Assembly: GCF_022637555.1 (NCBI RefSeq)
Contig: NZ_CP093342.1
Coordinates: 2,170,001-2,234,000, forward strand
Source: Microbacterium sp. H1-D42
GTDB lineage: Bacteria; Actinomycetota; Actinomycetes; Actinomycetales; Microbacteriaceae
Length of the DNA stretch: 64,000 nucleotides
Reading direction: 5' to 3'
Part shown: positions 57,814 through 64,000 of the stretch, in pieces
Numbering within the stretch: position 1 is the first letter of the stretch
How the letters are laid out: each line of letters starts with the position of its first letter
Position numbers and translations under genes: made by a program
Notes under the pieces: model-generated
Databases searched by the model: none
Seen by the model: only the letters and a program-made list of their open reading frames with translations
Told to the model about the DNA's origin: nothing

Positions 57814-58410
57814 TCACGCGATCTGCAGCGTCGTGATGCAGGTCGGCGCCGCGGCGCCGCGGGTGGTGATCTCGATGCTGCCGCTCTTGCCGTCTGCGGC
57901 GGTGACCAGCACTGACGCATCGACGTCGCGCGGCAGCCAGTAGCCGATGAATCCGTTGTCGTAGGTGGTCGCCTGCTCGTCGACGTACACCTCACCGGTG
58001 GCCGCGTCCGTGATGGTGATGGCGATCGCGGCATCCTGCATCTCGCCGACGCACGAGTTCGGCGCGTGGAACGTGCAGTCGTGCGTCTGGGAGGCGTACG
58101 GCGCGAACGCGACGTACACCTGATCCTCTGGCATCGGCATCACGAGGTCGTCGCCAGAGGCGTCGACGAGTACAAGCTCGTCGGGGCGGATGCTGGCCTG
58201 CAGCCCGTCAGGACGGTCGGCGAGTGCGGTGGTGTCGAGCTGCTCGATGACCTCACGGGCATCGAGGCCCGCCAGCGCCGCGACAGTGCCCTCGGCGCCC
58301 TGGCTCTGCGCGGCGTCCGGCGCGGCGGGGACCTCGGCGGTCGAGCATCCGGTGATCAGCAGGGTGAGGGCGAAGACGCCCGCGGCCACGGCCGCGATAC
58401 GGGTGCGCAT
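57814..58410 (-). CDS. hypothetical lipoprotein
   Basis: A 198-residue exported lipoprotein: signal peptide AAVAAGVFALTLLITGC with lipobox LITGC. The mature protein has two Cys (HDCTFHAPNSC) that likely pair and beta-rich segments such as VYVAFAPYASQTHD and GSIEITTRGAAAPTC; the family is unknown to me. The ATG follows TAGCGT by six bases. Confidence 0.8.
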   Translation of the reverse strand: MRTRIAAVAAGVFALTLLITGCSTAEVPAAPDAAQSQGAEGTVAALAGLDAREVIEQLDTTALADRPDGLQASIRPDELVLVDASGDDLVMPMPEDQVYVAFAPYASQTHDCTFHAPNSCVGEMQDAAIAITITDAATGEVYVDEQATTYDNGFIGYWLPRDVDASVLVTAADGKSGSIEITTRGAAAPTCITTLQIA

Positions 58411-58416
58411 GCCGTC

Positions 58417-58422
58417 ACGCTA
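58417..58422 (-). promoter_or_regulatory. -10 box, leaderless lipoprotein gene
   Basis: TAGCGT on the minus strand, then GACGGC, then the ATG at 58410. Confidence 0.6.
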
Positions 58423-58478
58423 TCCAGACGACCTATGCGTGCCCTCAACGGCTATGGAGCGGCGGAACAGTCCCGCGA

Positions 58479-58865
58479 TCAGCCCACTGAGATCGCCGTG
58501 GCGACGACCGCCAGCAGAGGCAGTGTCCCCTGCATCGCCGCGGCCCGCAGCATCCGACGATCCGACAGCACCAGCACGAGCGCCGCCGCGAGCATCATGC
58601 CGACGCCGGTGAGCACGAGAGTCACGCCCGCCGTATGCTGCCCCACCGCCACCAGCACGATCCCGATGATCACAGCGACAGCCAGGAACAGGTTGTAGAA
58701 GCCCTGGTTGAAGGCCAGCTGACGCATGGTCAGCGCATCGGCCTCACTGCGCACGCCGAAGATCCTCCTCGTCTGCGGCGCTGTCCAGCGCAGCGACTCC
58801 AGCACGAAGATGAACACGTGGAAGGCGGCGGCGAGCGCTGCGAGGACGAGACCGACGAAGAGCAT
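58479..58865 (-). CDS. DUF1304 family membrane protein
   Basis: A 128-residue protein with four membrane helices (LFVGLVLAALAAAFHVFIFVLES, NLFLAVAVIIGIVLVAVG, GVTLVLTGVGMMLAAALVLVL, TLPLLAVVATAI). The FIFVLESLRW and LAFNQGFYNLFLA blocks are the DUF1304 signature. Function unknown. CAGAAT lies six bases before the ATG, a weak match to the leaderless pattern. Confidence 0.87.
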   Translation of the reverse strand: MLFVGLVLAALAAAFHVFIFVLESLRWTAPQTRRIFGVRSEADALTMRQLAFNQGFYNLFLAVAVIIGIVLVAVGQHTAGVTLVLTGVGMMLAAALVLVLSDRRMLRAAAMQGTLPLLAVVATAISVG

Positions 58866-58911
58866 GTGATGATTCTGCTCCCTGCGGACCGGATACCGCC
58901 GCAGCGAGGGC

Positions 58912-58917
58912 TAGATT
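58912..58917 (+). promoter_or_regulatory. -10 box, leaderless lipoprotein gene
   Basis: TAGATT, then CTCATC, then the ATG at 58924. Confidence 0.6.
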
Positions 58918-58923
58918 CTCATC

Positions 58924-59484
58924 ATGAGCCCGGCCACACGCCTGCACCGCCTTCTGCTGATCCCGGTCCTCGCAGCACTGTCGATCGCGCTCACGGGCTG
59001 CCTCGCCGCGATGATCGCCGACGCGTCCGAGGACGCGCCGCACCCCGCATCCACCGCTGACGGCAATTGGTCGGAGCTCGCCCCCTGCGACCTCGAGGGC
59101 ACGGCGCCCTGGATCCTCGTCGAGGACTTCCCCACCGAGGTCGTCGACGCGACGGGTCTCGTCCCTGAGTGCGGCGACATCTGGACTGATGCCGGCCGCC
59201 CGGTGTTCGCCAGCATCGTGCTGGACCGCGTCAGCACCGCGCAGATCGACAGCATCCGATCAGCGCTCGTTGCTGCCGACTACGACCTTCTCGTCGACGA
59301 TTTCGACCCGACAGCGCCGTCCGGCGATGAGTACTACGGCGCGCTCGACTTCTACCTCGACGGCGTCTCGGAGGGTGATTTCACGCGGGTCGCGCTCGAG
59401 ATCTATCCTTCGCCGTCCACCGACGACGCCTGGATGATGTTCTTCGATTTCGAATCACCGTCGGTGCGGGCGCTCGAGGGCTGA
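58924..59484 (+). CDS. hypothetical lipoprotein
   Basis: A 186-residue lipoprotein with signal peptide LLLIPVLAALSIALTGC and lipobox ALTGC. The mature protein is acidic and contains two Cys (PCDLEG and ECGDIW). No recognised domain. Divergent from the DUF1304 gene, leaderless start six bases after TAGATT. Confidence 0.78.
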   Translation: MSPATRLHRLLLIPVLAALSIALTGCLAAMIADASEDAPHPASTADGNWSELAPCDLEGTAPWILVEDFPTEVVDATGLVPECGDIWTDAGRPVFASIVLDRVSTAQIDSIRSALVAADYDLLVDDFDPTAPSGDEYYGALDFYLDGVSEGDFTRVALEIYPSPSTDDAWMMFFDFESPSVRALEG

Positions 59485-59526
59485 CCCCCTACTCGCACCG
59501 GTCTCCCCCTCAGACCAGCCGCCACT

Positions 59527-60393
59527 TCAGACCAAGAAGATCGGCAGCAGACCCGGGTTGTGCGCGTGCACAAGCACAGCGAACACCACAGCGTCGAAGA
59601 GCAGGTGCACAGTGACTACGTAGGCGAGTGAGTGCGTGCGCAGGAAGATCCTTCCCTGCAGCAGCGCGAACGGGATCGTGAGCAGCGGACCCCAGGCTCG
59701 GTACCCCAGCTCCCACAGGAACGACACGAACACGACGGCCTGCAGCACGTTCGCCGCGGGAACGGGCATGTGGCGCAGCAGCAGCGTGAACACCGTGCAG
59801 ATGAAGAACAGCTCATCCCAGATGCCAACAGCGCCGACACCGACGAACAGTCGGGCGATGAGGTCGGGCGAATCGACGACGGGCCAGTTCTGGTACACGC
59901 CGCTGGTGATGAAATAGAACGGCAGGATCAGCCAGCCCAGCACCAGGACGACCACCAGCCAGACCCACTGCCACCGCGCCCACGGCTGCCGAGTGCGCCA
60001 CGGGAACGCGATCGCGCGATCGCGGTACACGAAGCGCGAGATCAGGTAGGGCACGAGCACCGCTCCGCCGAGTGCGAGCGTGAAGCGCAGCATGGCCAGG
60101 TTGTCGAGCTGCGCCTCTAGCGAGATGGCGTGCACGATCAGCATCCCGACGCCGATCAGCGACAGGTCGCGCGTCAGGGATGGCAGCCGGCGCTCGCCGA
60201 TCGCCCAATCCGGGCGGTGGCCGGCGAAGATCGTCACGGTTCGCGGTGCGCCGCGCTCGACCAGAGCAGCCGTCCCGATGCCCGCGGCCAGCAGCAGCCA
60301 CCCGATCCAGGTCCAGCCGAACACGAAGAACGCGGGAGCGGCGGCGCAGACGAGCGCCGCCGGGAGGATGCTGCGCCAGGCCGCCGCAGTCAC
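59527..60393 (-). CDS. CPBP-like membrane protein with degenerate protease motif
   Basis: A 288-residue protein with about eight membrane segments, resembling the CPBP/Abi intramembrane protease family. The first catalytic motif, EExxxR in active members, reads WDELFFIC here (D-E, no Arg); a later WELGYR and the HLLFDAVVF His are present. Catalysis is therefore doubtful. GTG start overlapping the trmB stop (GTGA), so it is translationally coupled to trmB. Confidence 0.75.
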   Translation of the reverse strand: MTAAAWRSILPAALVCAAAPAFFVFGWTWIGWLLLAAGIGTAALVERGAPRTVTIFAGHRPDWAIGERRLPSLTRDLSLIGVGMLIVHAISLEAQLDNLAMLRFTLALGGAVLVPYLISRFVYRDRAIAFPWRTRQPWARWQWVWLVVVLVLGWLILPFYFITSGVYQNWPVVDSPDLIARLFVGVGAVGIWDELFFICTVFTLLLRHMPVPAANVLQAVVFVSFLWELGYRAWGPLLTIPFALLQGRIFLRTHSLAYVVTVHLLFDAVVFAVLVHAHNPGLLPIFLV

Positions 60394-61115
60394 GCCCGGG
60401 GAATCCGTCGGTAGGTGAGATCGCGGATCTCTCGCCCCTTCGCGATGCCCTTGCGCTCGAACGCCGTCATCACTCGCCCGTCGAAGCGCTCCGCCCACTC
60501 CCCCTCGAATGCCCGCTCGAACTCGGGAGCCTCGTCGAGCACTTCGCGCATCTGCAGCGCGTAGTCCTCCCAGTCGGTCGCCAGCCGCAGCATCCCACCG
60601 TCGGCGAGCGCACGCGCCGCAGTCTCTGGGAAGCCGGGGCGAATCAGACGCCGCTTGGTGTGGCGCTTCTTGTGCCACGGATCCGAGAAGAAGATCCAGA
60701 CCTCGGATGCTGATGCCTCGGGCAGATAGGTGGAGAGCACCTCAGGGGCGTTCGCCTCGACGAGCCGCAGGTTGCGCACCCCGGCACCTGCGGCGTCGAG
60801 CATGGTGCGCGCAAGCCCCGCACGGAAGACCTCGACCGCGAGGAAGTCGTCATCGGGGCGCGATGACGCCGCCGAGATGATCGCGTGCCCCTGCCCCGAG
60901 CCGATCTCGACGATCAGCGGCGCCGTGCGACCGTATGCGGAGGCCACGTCGAGCCTGGCATCGGGATGCACGGATGTGAAGGCGACATCACGCGGCACAT
61001 CGAGCAGGTAGAAGGGCGCCTGCTCGGCGAAAGCCCGCTCCTGCGCCTCGGACATGCGGCCGCTGCGGCGCACGAACGAGACCGGCTCATCGCGGAAGGT
61101 GCGGGGTTCTGGCAT
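60390..61115 (-). CDS. trmB: tRNA (guanine-N7-)-methyltransferase
   Basis: A 241-residue SAM-dependent enzyme that forms m7G46 in tRNA. SAM loop VEIGSGQGH, the catalytic-site IFFSDPWHKKRHTKRRLI and the C-terminal TAFERKG (tRNA binding) are intact. The ATG at 61115 follows GGAGGG without spacing, too close for a Shine-Dalgarno, but lies six bases after TACCCT, so the transcript is probably leaderless. A GTG 27 bases upstream is less likely. Confidence 0.95.
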   Translation of the reverse strand: MPEPRTFRDEPVSFVRRSGRMSEAQERAFAEQAPFYLLDVPRDVAFTSVHPDARLDVASAYGRTAPLIVEIGSGQGHAIISAASSRPDDDFLAVEVFRAGLARTMLDAAGAGVRNLRLVEANAPEVLSTYLPEASASEVWIFFSDPWHKKRHTKRRLIRPGFPETAARALADGGMLRLATDWEDYALQMREVLDEAPEFERAFEGEWAERFDGRVMTAFERKGIAKGREIRDLTYRRIPRA

Positions 61116-61121
61116 CCCTCC

Positions 61122-61127
61122 AGGGTA
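61122..61127 (-). promoter_or_regulatory. -10 box, leaderless trmB
   Basis: TACCCT on the minus strand, then GGAGGG, then the ATG at 61115. Confidence 0.55.
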
Positions 61128-61180
61128 CCGGGGTGAATGCACCGGCTCAGCGGCCGCAGAGCCTCCCCCGCGACGTCCGC

Positions 61181-62053
61181 TCATCGACCGGCCGCTTCGG
61201 CACTGGAGGGATCGGCGTTCGAGGGATCAGTCACGAAGTCGATGAGCTCCTCGACCCGCCCCAGCAGCGCCGGCTCCAGATCGCGGAAGGTCGTGACACG
61301 AGCCAGGATGCGCTGCCACGCGTGCGCGATGTCGGTCTGGTCCTCGGCCGGCCAGCCGAAGGCCTGGCAGATGCCCGTCTTCCAGTCGGTGCCGCGCGGG
61401 ATCTGCGGCCACGCGCGGATGCCCATCGCCGCAGGCGTGACGCACTGCCACACATCGATGTAGGGGTGTCCGACGATCTTCAGGTTTGCGCCGTGCGGGC
61501 CGCGCATGATCTGGTCGACGATCCGCGTCTCTTTGGAGCCTGCGACGAGGTGGTCGACGAGTACGCCGTATCGGCGGGTCGCGGTGGGCGGCGCCTCGGC
61601 CAGCAGCTCATCGAGCTTGTCGATGCCCTGCAGGTACTCCACGACGACGCCCTCGACGCGCAGGTCTGCGCCCCAGACCTTCTCCACGAGCTCGGCATCG
61701 TGGCGACCCTCCACGAGGATGCGGCTGGGCAGCGCGGTGCGAGCTCGGTCGTCGGCGGCGACGAAGGACCCGGATGCCGTGCGCCGGGTGCCGTTCTGCT
61801 GCCTGGCCTCCACCACCAGGCGCACTGGCCTGCCCTCGATCAGGAATCCGGCGCCGAGCGGAAAGCTGCGCCGTCTGCCCTTCCAGTCCTCCAGCTCGAC
61901 CAGGCCAGCCTCGACGCGCGTGATCGCGCCGCAGTAGCCGTCGTCGGCGACTTCCACGACGAGGTCCTTCACCGCGGCGACGTCGGCGGCCTTCACCCGG
62001 TCGCGGTCACGCCACCCCTCTGCGAGCACGTCGGCGCTGTATCTGTCGTCCAT
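61181..62053 (-). CDS. DUF3097 domain protein
   Basis: A 290-residue cytosolic protein of the actinobacterial DUF3097 family (MDDRYSADVLAEGW, VVEVADDGYCGAITRVEAG, LEDWKGRRRSFPLG). The segment ILVEGRHDAELVEKVWG near 110 and the later LVDHLVAGSKE look like the E-G-x-x-D and DxD-type parts of a Toprim domain, which is inference. Function unknown. The ATG lies seven bases after TACGCT. Confidence 0.85.
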   Translation of the reverse strand: MDDRYSADVLAEGWRDRDRVKAADVAAVKDLVVEVADDGYCGAITRVEAGLVELEDWKGRRRSFPLGAGFLIEGRPVRLVVEARQQNGTRRTASGSFVAADDRARTALPSRILVEGRHDAELVEKVWGADLRVEGVVVEYLQGIDKLDELLAEAPPTATRRYGVLVDHLVAGSKETRIVDQIMRGPHGANLKIVGHPYIDVWQCVTPAAMGIRAWPQIPRGTDWKTGICQAFGWPAEDQTDIAHAWQRILARVTTFRDLEPALLGRVEELIDFVTDPSNADPSSAEAAGR

Positions 62054-62060
62054 GCCATCC

Positions 62061-62066
62061 AGCGTA
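62061..62066 (-). promoter_or_regulatory. -10 box, leaderless DUF3097 gene
   Basis: TACGCT on the minus strand, seven bases before the ATG at 62053. Confidence 0.5.
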
Positions 62067-62131
62067 TGTGTCTGCGCTGACGGCGAACGCCGAACAGCCC
62101 GCGGATGCTGTCGCGTGTCGGCGCGAATGCA

Positions 62132-62137
62132 TAGACT
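62132..62137 (+). promoter_or_regulatory. -10 box of the TPM-domain gene
   Basis: TAGACT, then CGTCGC, then an ATG at 62144 that is in frame with a Shine-Dalgarno-led ATG at 62177. Confidence 0.55.
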
Positions 62138-62143
62138 CGTCGC

Positions 62144-64000
62144 ATGGGGGCGCGGCTGCCGGTCGGAGGGAACACGATGCGAACACGGTGGCTGACGTCT
62201 GCCGCACTGGTGCTGGCCGCGACGATCGGTGTCTTCACCGCATCCGCGGCTGCTGCGACCGACCCGGTCACGCTCGACGCGGGCTATGTCACCGACGTGG
62301 TCGGTGCGCTCTCCCCCGCGCAGGAGGATGCCGCCGAAGCCCGCCTTCAGGAGCTCAGCGACAACTCGTCTGCGGATCTGTTCGTCGTGCTCGTCGACGA
62401 GTTCACCTCGCCGTCGGACCGCATCGAGTGGGCTGACACTGTCGCTGCGCAGAACAACCTCGGCCCAGAGCAGTACCTGCTCGCGATCGCGACCGAGCAG
62501 CGCGCGTACTACATCTCGGCTGCCACGGGCGGCCCGCTCACCAACAGTCAGCTGGATGCCATCGAGGAGAAGATCCAGCCTCTGCTCGCCCAGAACGACT
62601 GGAGTGGAGCGATCGCACTGGCCGCCGATGAGGTCCAGGGCGACGGCGGCGCCGGAATGATGCGGATCCTGCTGGTGCTCCTCGCGATCGCCGTCGTGGT
62701 GCTCATCATCTGGCTCCTCGTGCGGTCGGTGCGCAAGCGCCGCCGCGAGGCGGCCATCCGCGCCCGCGGCGCGATGCCTGAGAAGCCAGACCCGAACAAC
62801 CCGTTCTCCACGCTCACCGACGAGCAGGTGCAGACCCAGGCCGGCTCTGCACTGGTGCAGGCCGATGACGCGATCACCTCCAGCCGTGAGGAGCTCGGGT
62901 TCGCGATCGCCCAGTTCGGCGACCAGGCGACCGAGGAGTTCACTCAGGTCATCGAGTCCGCTCAGGCCAAGATGTCCGAGGCGTTCGGCCTCAAACAGAA
63001 GCTCGACGACGAGATCGAGGACACGATCCACGATCGACGCGCTTGGAACATCCGCATCATCCAGCTCTGCGACGAGATCGATGATCTGCTCGACGCCAAC
63101 ACCGAGGCATTCGACGCGCTGCGCGCGCTGCAGCAGAACGCCCCGCAGGAACTCGAGCGCGTGCGTGCCGAACGCGCAGCCCTCGATTCTGTGCTCGCCG
63201 GCGCCGCGCCCGCGCTGGAAGCGCTGCGTGCTGAGTACGACGCCGACGCGCTGAGCACGGTGGCCGACAACCCGGAGCAGGCGCAGGAGCGTGCCGCGCT
63301 GGCCGATCGCGCGATCGACGCCGCCGCGAAGTCCATCGCCGAGGGCGAGACCGGACCTGCCGCATTCGGCATCCGCACCGCCGAGCAGTCCGTCGCACAG
63401 GCGATGCAGCTCGCGCAGGCGATCGCCACGCTCGGCGACGAACTGAAGAACATCGAGTCCCAGGCGCGTGCGCTCATCGCCGAGCTGCAGACCGACATCG
63501 CGACAGCAGGCACACTGCCCGATGCCGGCGGGGCGCTGGCATCCGCCGCCGCCACCACGGCGCAGCAGCTGCAGCAGGCGCAGACCGACCTCACGGGGGC
63601 AGGACGCAGCCCGCAGCGCGCGCTCGAGGCACTGACGGCCGCGAACGCGCAGATCGATGCCGCCATCGCCCAGGGGCACGAAGCCGTCGCGCAGGCGCAG
63701 CGGCAGAAGAACCTGCTCGCGCAGACCCTGACGCAGGCGAATTCCGAAGTGCGCTCGGCGCGCTCGTTCATCGAGACGCGTCGCGGAACCATCGGCTCGA
63801 CCGCGCGCACCCGTCTCTCACAGGCCGAGTCCGCTCTGAACGAGGCGATCGGCCTGCAGGCGACCGATGAGAAGGATGCGCTCGCCGCCGCGAGCCGCTC
63901 TCTCGAGCTCGCCCGCCAGGCGTCGTACTACGCGCGCAGCGATGCGGACAGCTACTCCAGGCAGGCGTCCTCGGACGACTGGGGCAGCGGCCCGTTCGGC
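62144..64000 (+). CDS. TPM-domain membrane protein, C-terminus beyond the window
   Basis: At least 619 residues are visible and the frame is open at the end. A signal peptide (RWLTSAALVLAATIGVFTASAAAA) is followed by a TPM domain (about residues 50-175: VTDVVGALSPAQEDAAEARL, SADLFVVLVDEF, NNLGPEQYLLAIATEQRAYYISA), a membrane helix (ILLVLLAIAVVVLIIWLLVRSV) and a long Ala/Gln/Glu-rich coiled-coil region. The tail SRQASSDDWGSGPFG at the window end is typical just before the Gly-rich end of such proteins. Two starts are possible: ATG 62144 (leaderless, six bases after TAGACT) or ATG 62177 (GGAGGG six bases upstream). Function unknown; TPM proteins act in envelope or photosystem repair contexts. 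Confidence 0.85.
   Translation, partial: MGARLPVGGNTMRTRWLTSAALVLAATIGVFTASAAAATDPVTLDAGYVTDVVGALSPAQEDAAEARLQELSDNSSADLFVVLVDEFTSPSDRIEWADTVAAQNNLGPEQYLLAIATEQRAYYISAATGGPLTNSQLDAIEEKIQPLLAQNDWSGAIALAADEVQGDGGAGMMRILLVLLAIAVVVLIIWLLVRSVRKRRREAAIRARGAMPEKPDPNNPFSTLTDEQVQTQAGSALVQADDAITSSREELGFAIAQFGDQATEEFTQVIESAQAKMSEAFGLKQKLDDEIEDTIHDRRAWNIRIIQLCDEIDDLLDANTEAFDALRALQQNAPQELERVRAERAALDSVLAGAAPALEALRAEYDADALSTVADNPEQAQERAALADRAIDAAAKSIAEGETGPAAFGIRTAEQSVAQAMQLAQAIATLGDELKNIESQARALIAELQTDIATAGTLPDAGGALASAAATTAQQLQQAQTDLTGAGRSPQRALEALTAANAQIDAAIAQGHEAVAQAQRQKNLLAQTLTQANSEVRSARSFIETRRGTIGSTARTRLSQAESALNEAIGLQATDEKDALAAASRSLELARQASYYARSDADSYSRQASSDDWGSGPFG

Noticed and set aside
62054..63679. Minus-strand open frame through the TPM gene that would extend DUF3097 upstream
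   Set aside because: The real DUF3097 start is the ATG at 62053 with a -10 box before it; the upstream part is the shadow of the TPM coiled-coil.

Overview
The window is a gene-dense, strongly GC-rich stretch of actinobacterial chromosome. Gene content and order point to the family Microbacteriaceae, most likely Microbacterium or a close relative: a DUF222/HNH (13E12-type) gene, a dxr/rip/ispG neighbourhood, an argS-lysA-hom-thrB-rho-prfA line followed by prmC-sua5-wecA-atp, NgcEFG-type sugar import, DUF3097 and TPM genes, and heavy use of the word GGATGC/GCATCC. The taxon is an inference from content; no rRNA gene is present. I see no insertion sequence, prophage, CRISPR array or plasmid function, and no gap longer than 300 bp without a gene.

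Layout. 1-4.4 kb: an alpha/beta hydrolase cut by the window edge, intergenic repeats, a DUF222/HNH gene, a small membrane protein, a broken peroxiredoxin gene and an AlaX-type editing hydrolase. 4.4-15.8 kb: the isoprenoid/site-2-protease genes ispG, rip and dxr, split by a PhzE-type anthranilate/ADIC synthase behind a complete Trp attenuator, a membrane protein, an ECF42-type sigma factor with its DGPF partner, and a MurE-like ligase; then an FKBP lipoprotein. 15.9-24.8 kb: acyltransferase, OsmC protein, asparaginase, a solitary EssC/EccC-like FtsK ATPase next to a PP2C phosphatase, aldo/keto reductase, a PGYGAP-repeat membrane protein and YaaA.

24.9-35.2 kb: the complete F1Fo ATP synthase operon (a, c, b, delta, alpha, gamma, beta, epsilon), preceded by an AtpI-like gene, wecA, sua5 and prmC. 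35.3-39.2 kb: a block on the other strand (cysK, cysE, a secreted dipeptidase-like protein with a discoidin domain) lies between prmC and its usual neighbour prfA. 39.2-50.5 kb: prfA, rho (very long low-complexity N-terminus), thrB, hom, lysA, a BrkB-like membrane protein, a DUF2993 protein and argS. 50.5-56.7 kb: an amino-sugar locus, with a BadF-type kinase divergent from rpiR-SIS-ngcEFG around a shared operator/promoter. 56.8-64 kb: GDSL hydrolase, tRNA-Arg(CCG), small lipoprotein and membrane genes, a degenerate CPBP protein, trmB, DUF3097 and a TPM-domain protein cut by the window end.

Two signals run through the window. First, most genes at the head of a transcription unit show TANNNT followed by 6 or 7 bases and then the start codon, the signature of leaderless mRNAs; I used it to choose starts. 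Second, GGATGC/GCATCC is far more common than composition suggests. The best regulatory find is the Trp leader peptide and attenuator in front of the fused PhzE-type gene, with no other phenazine gene nearby.
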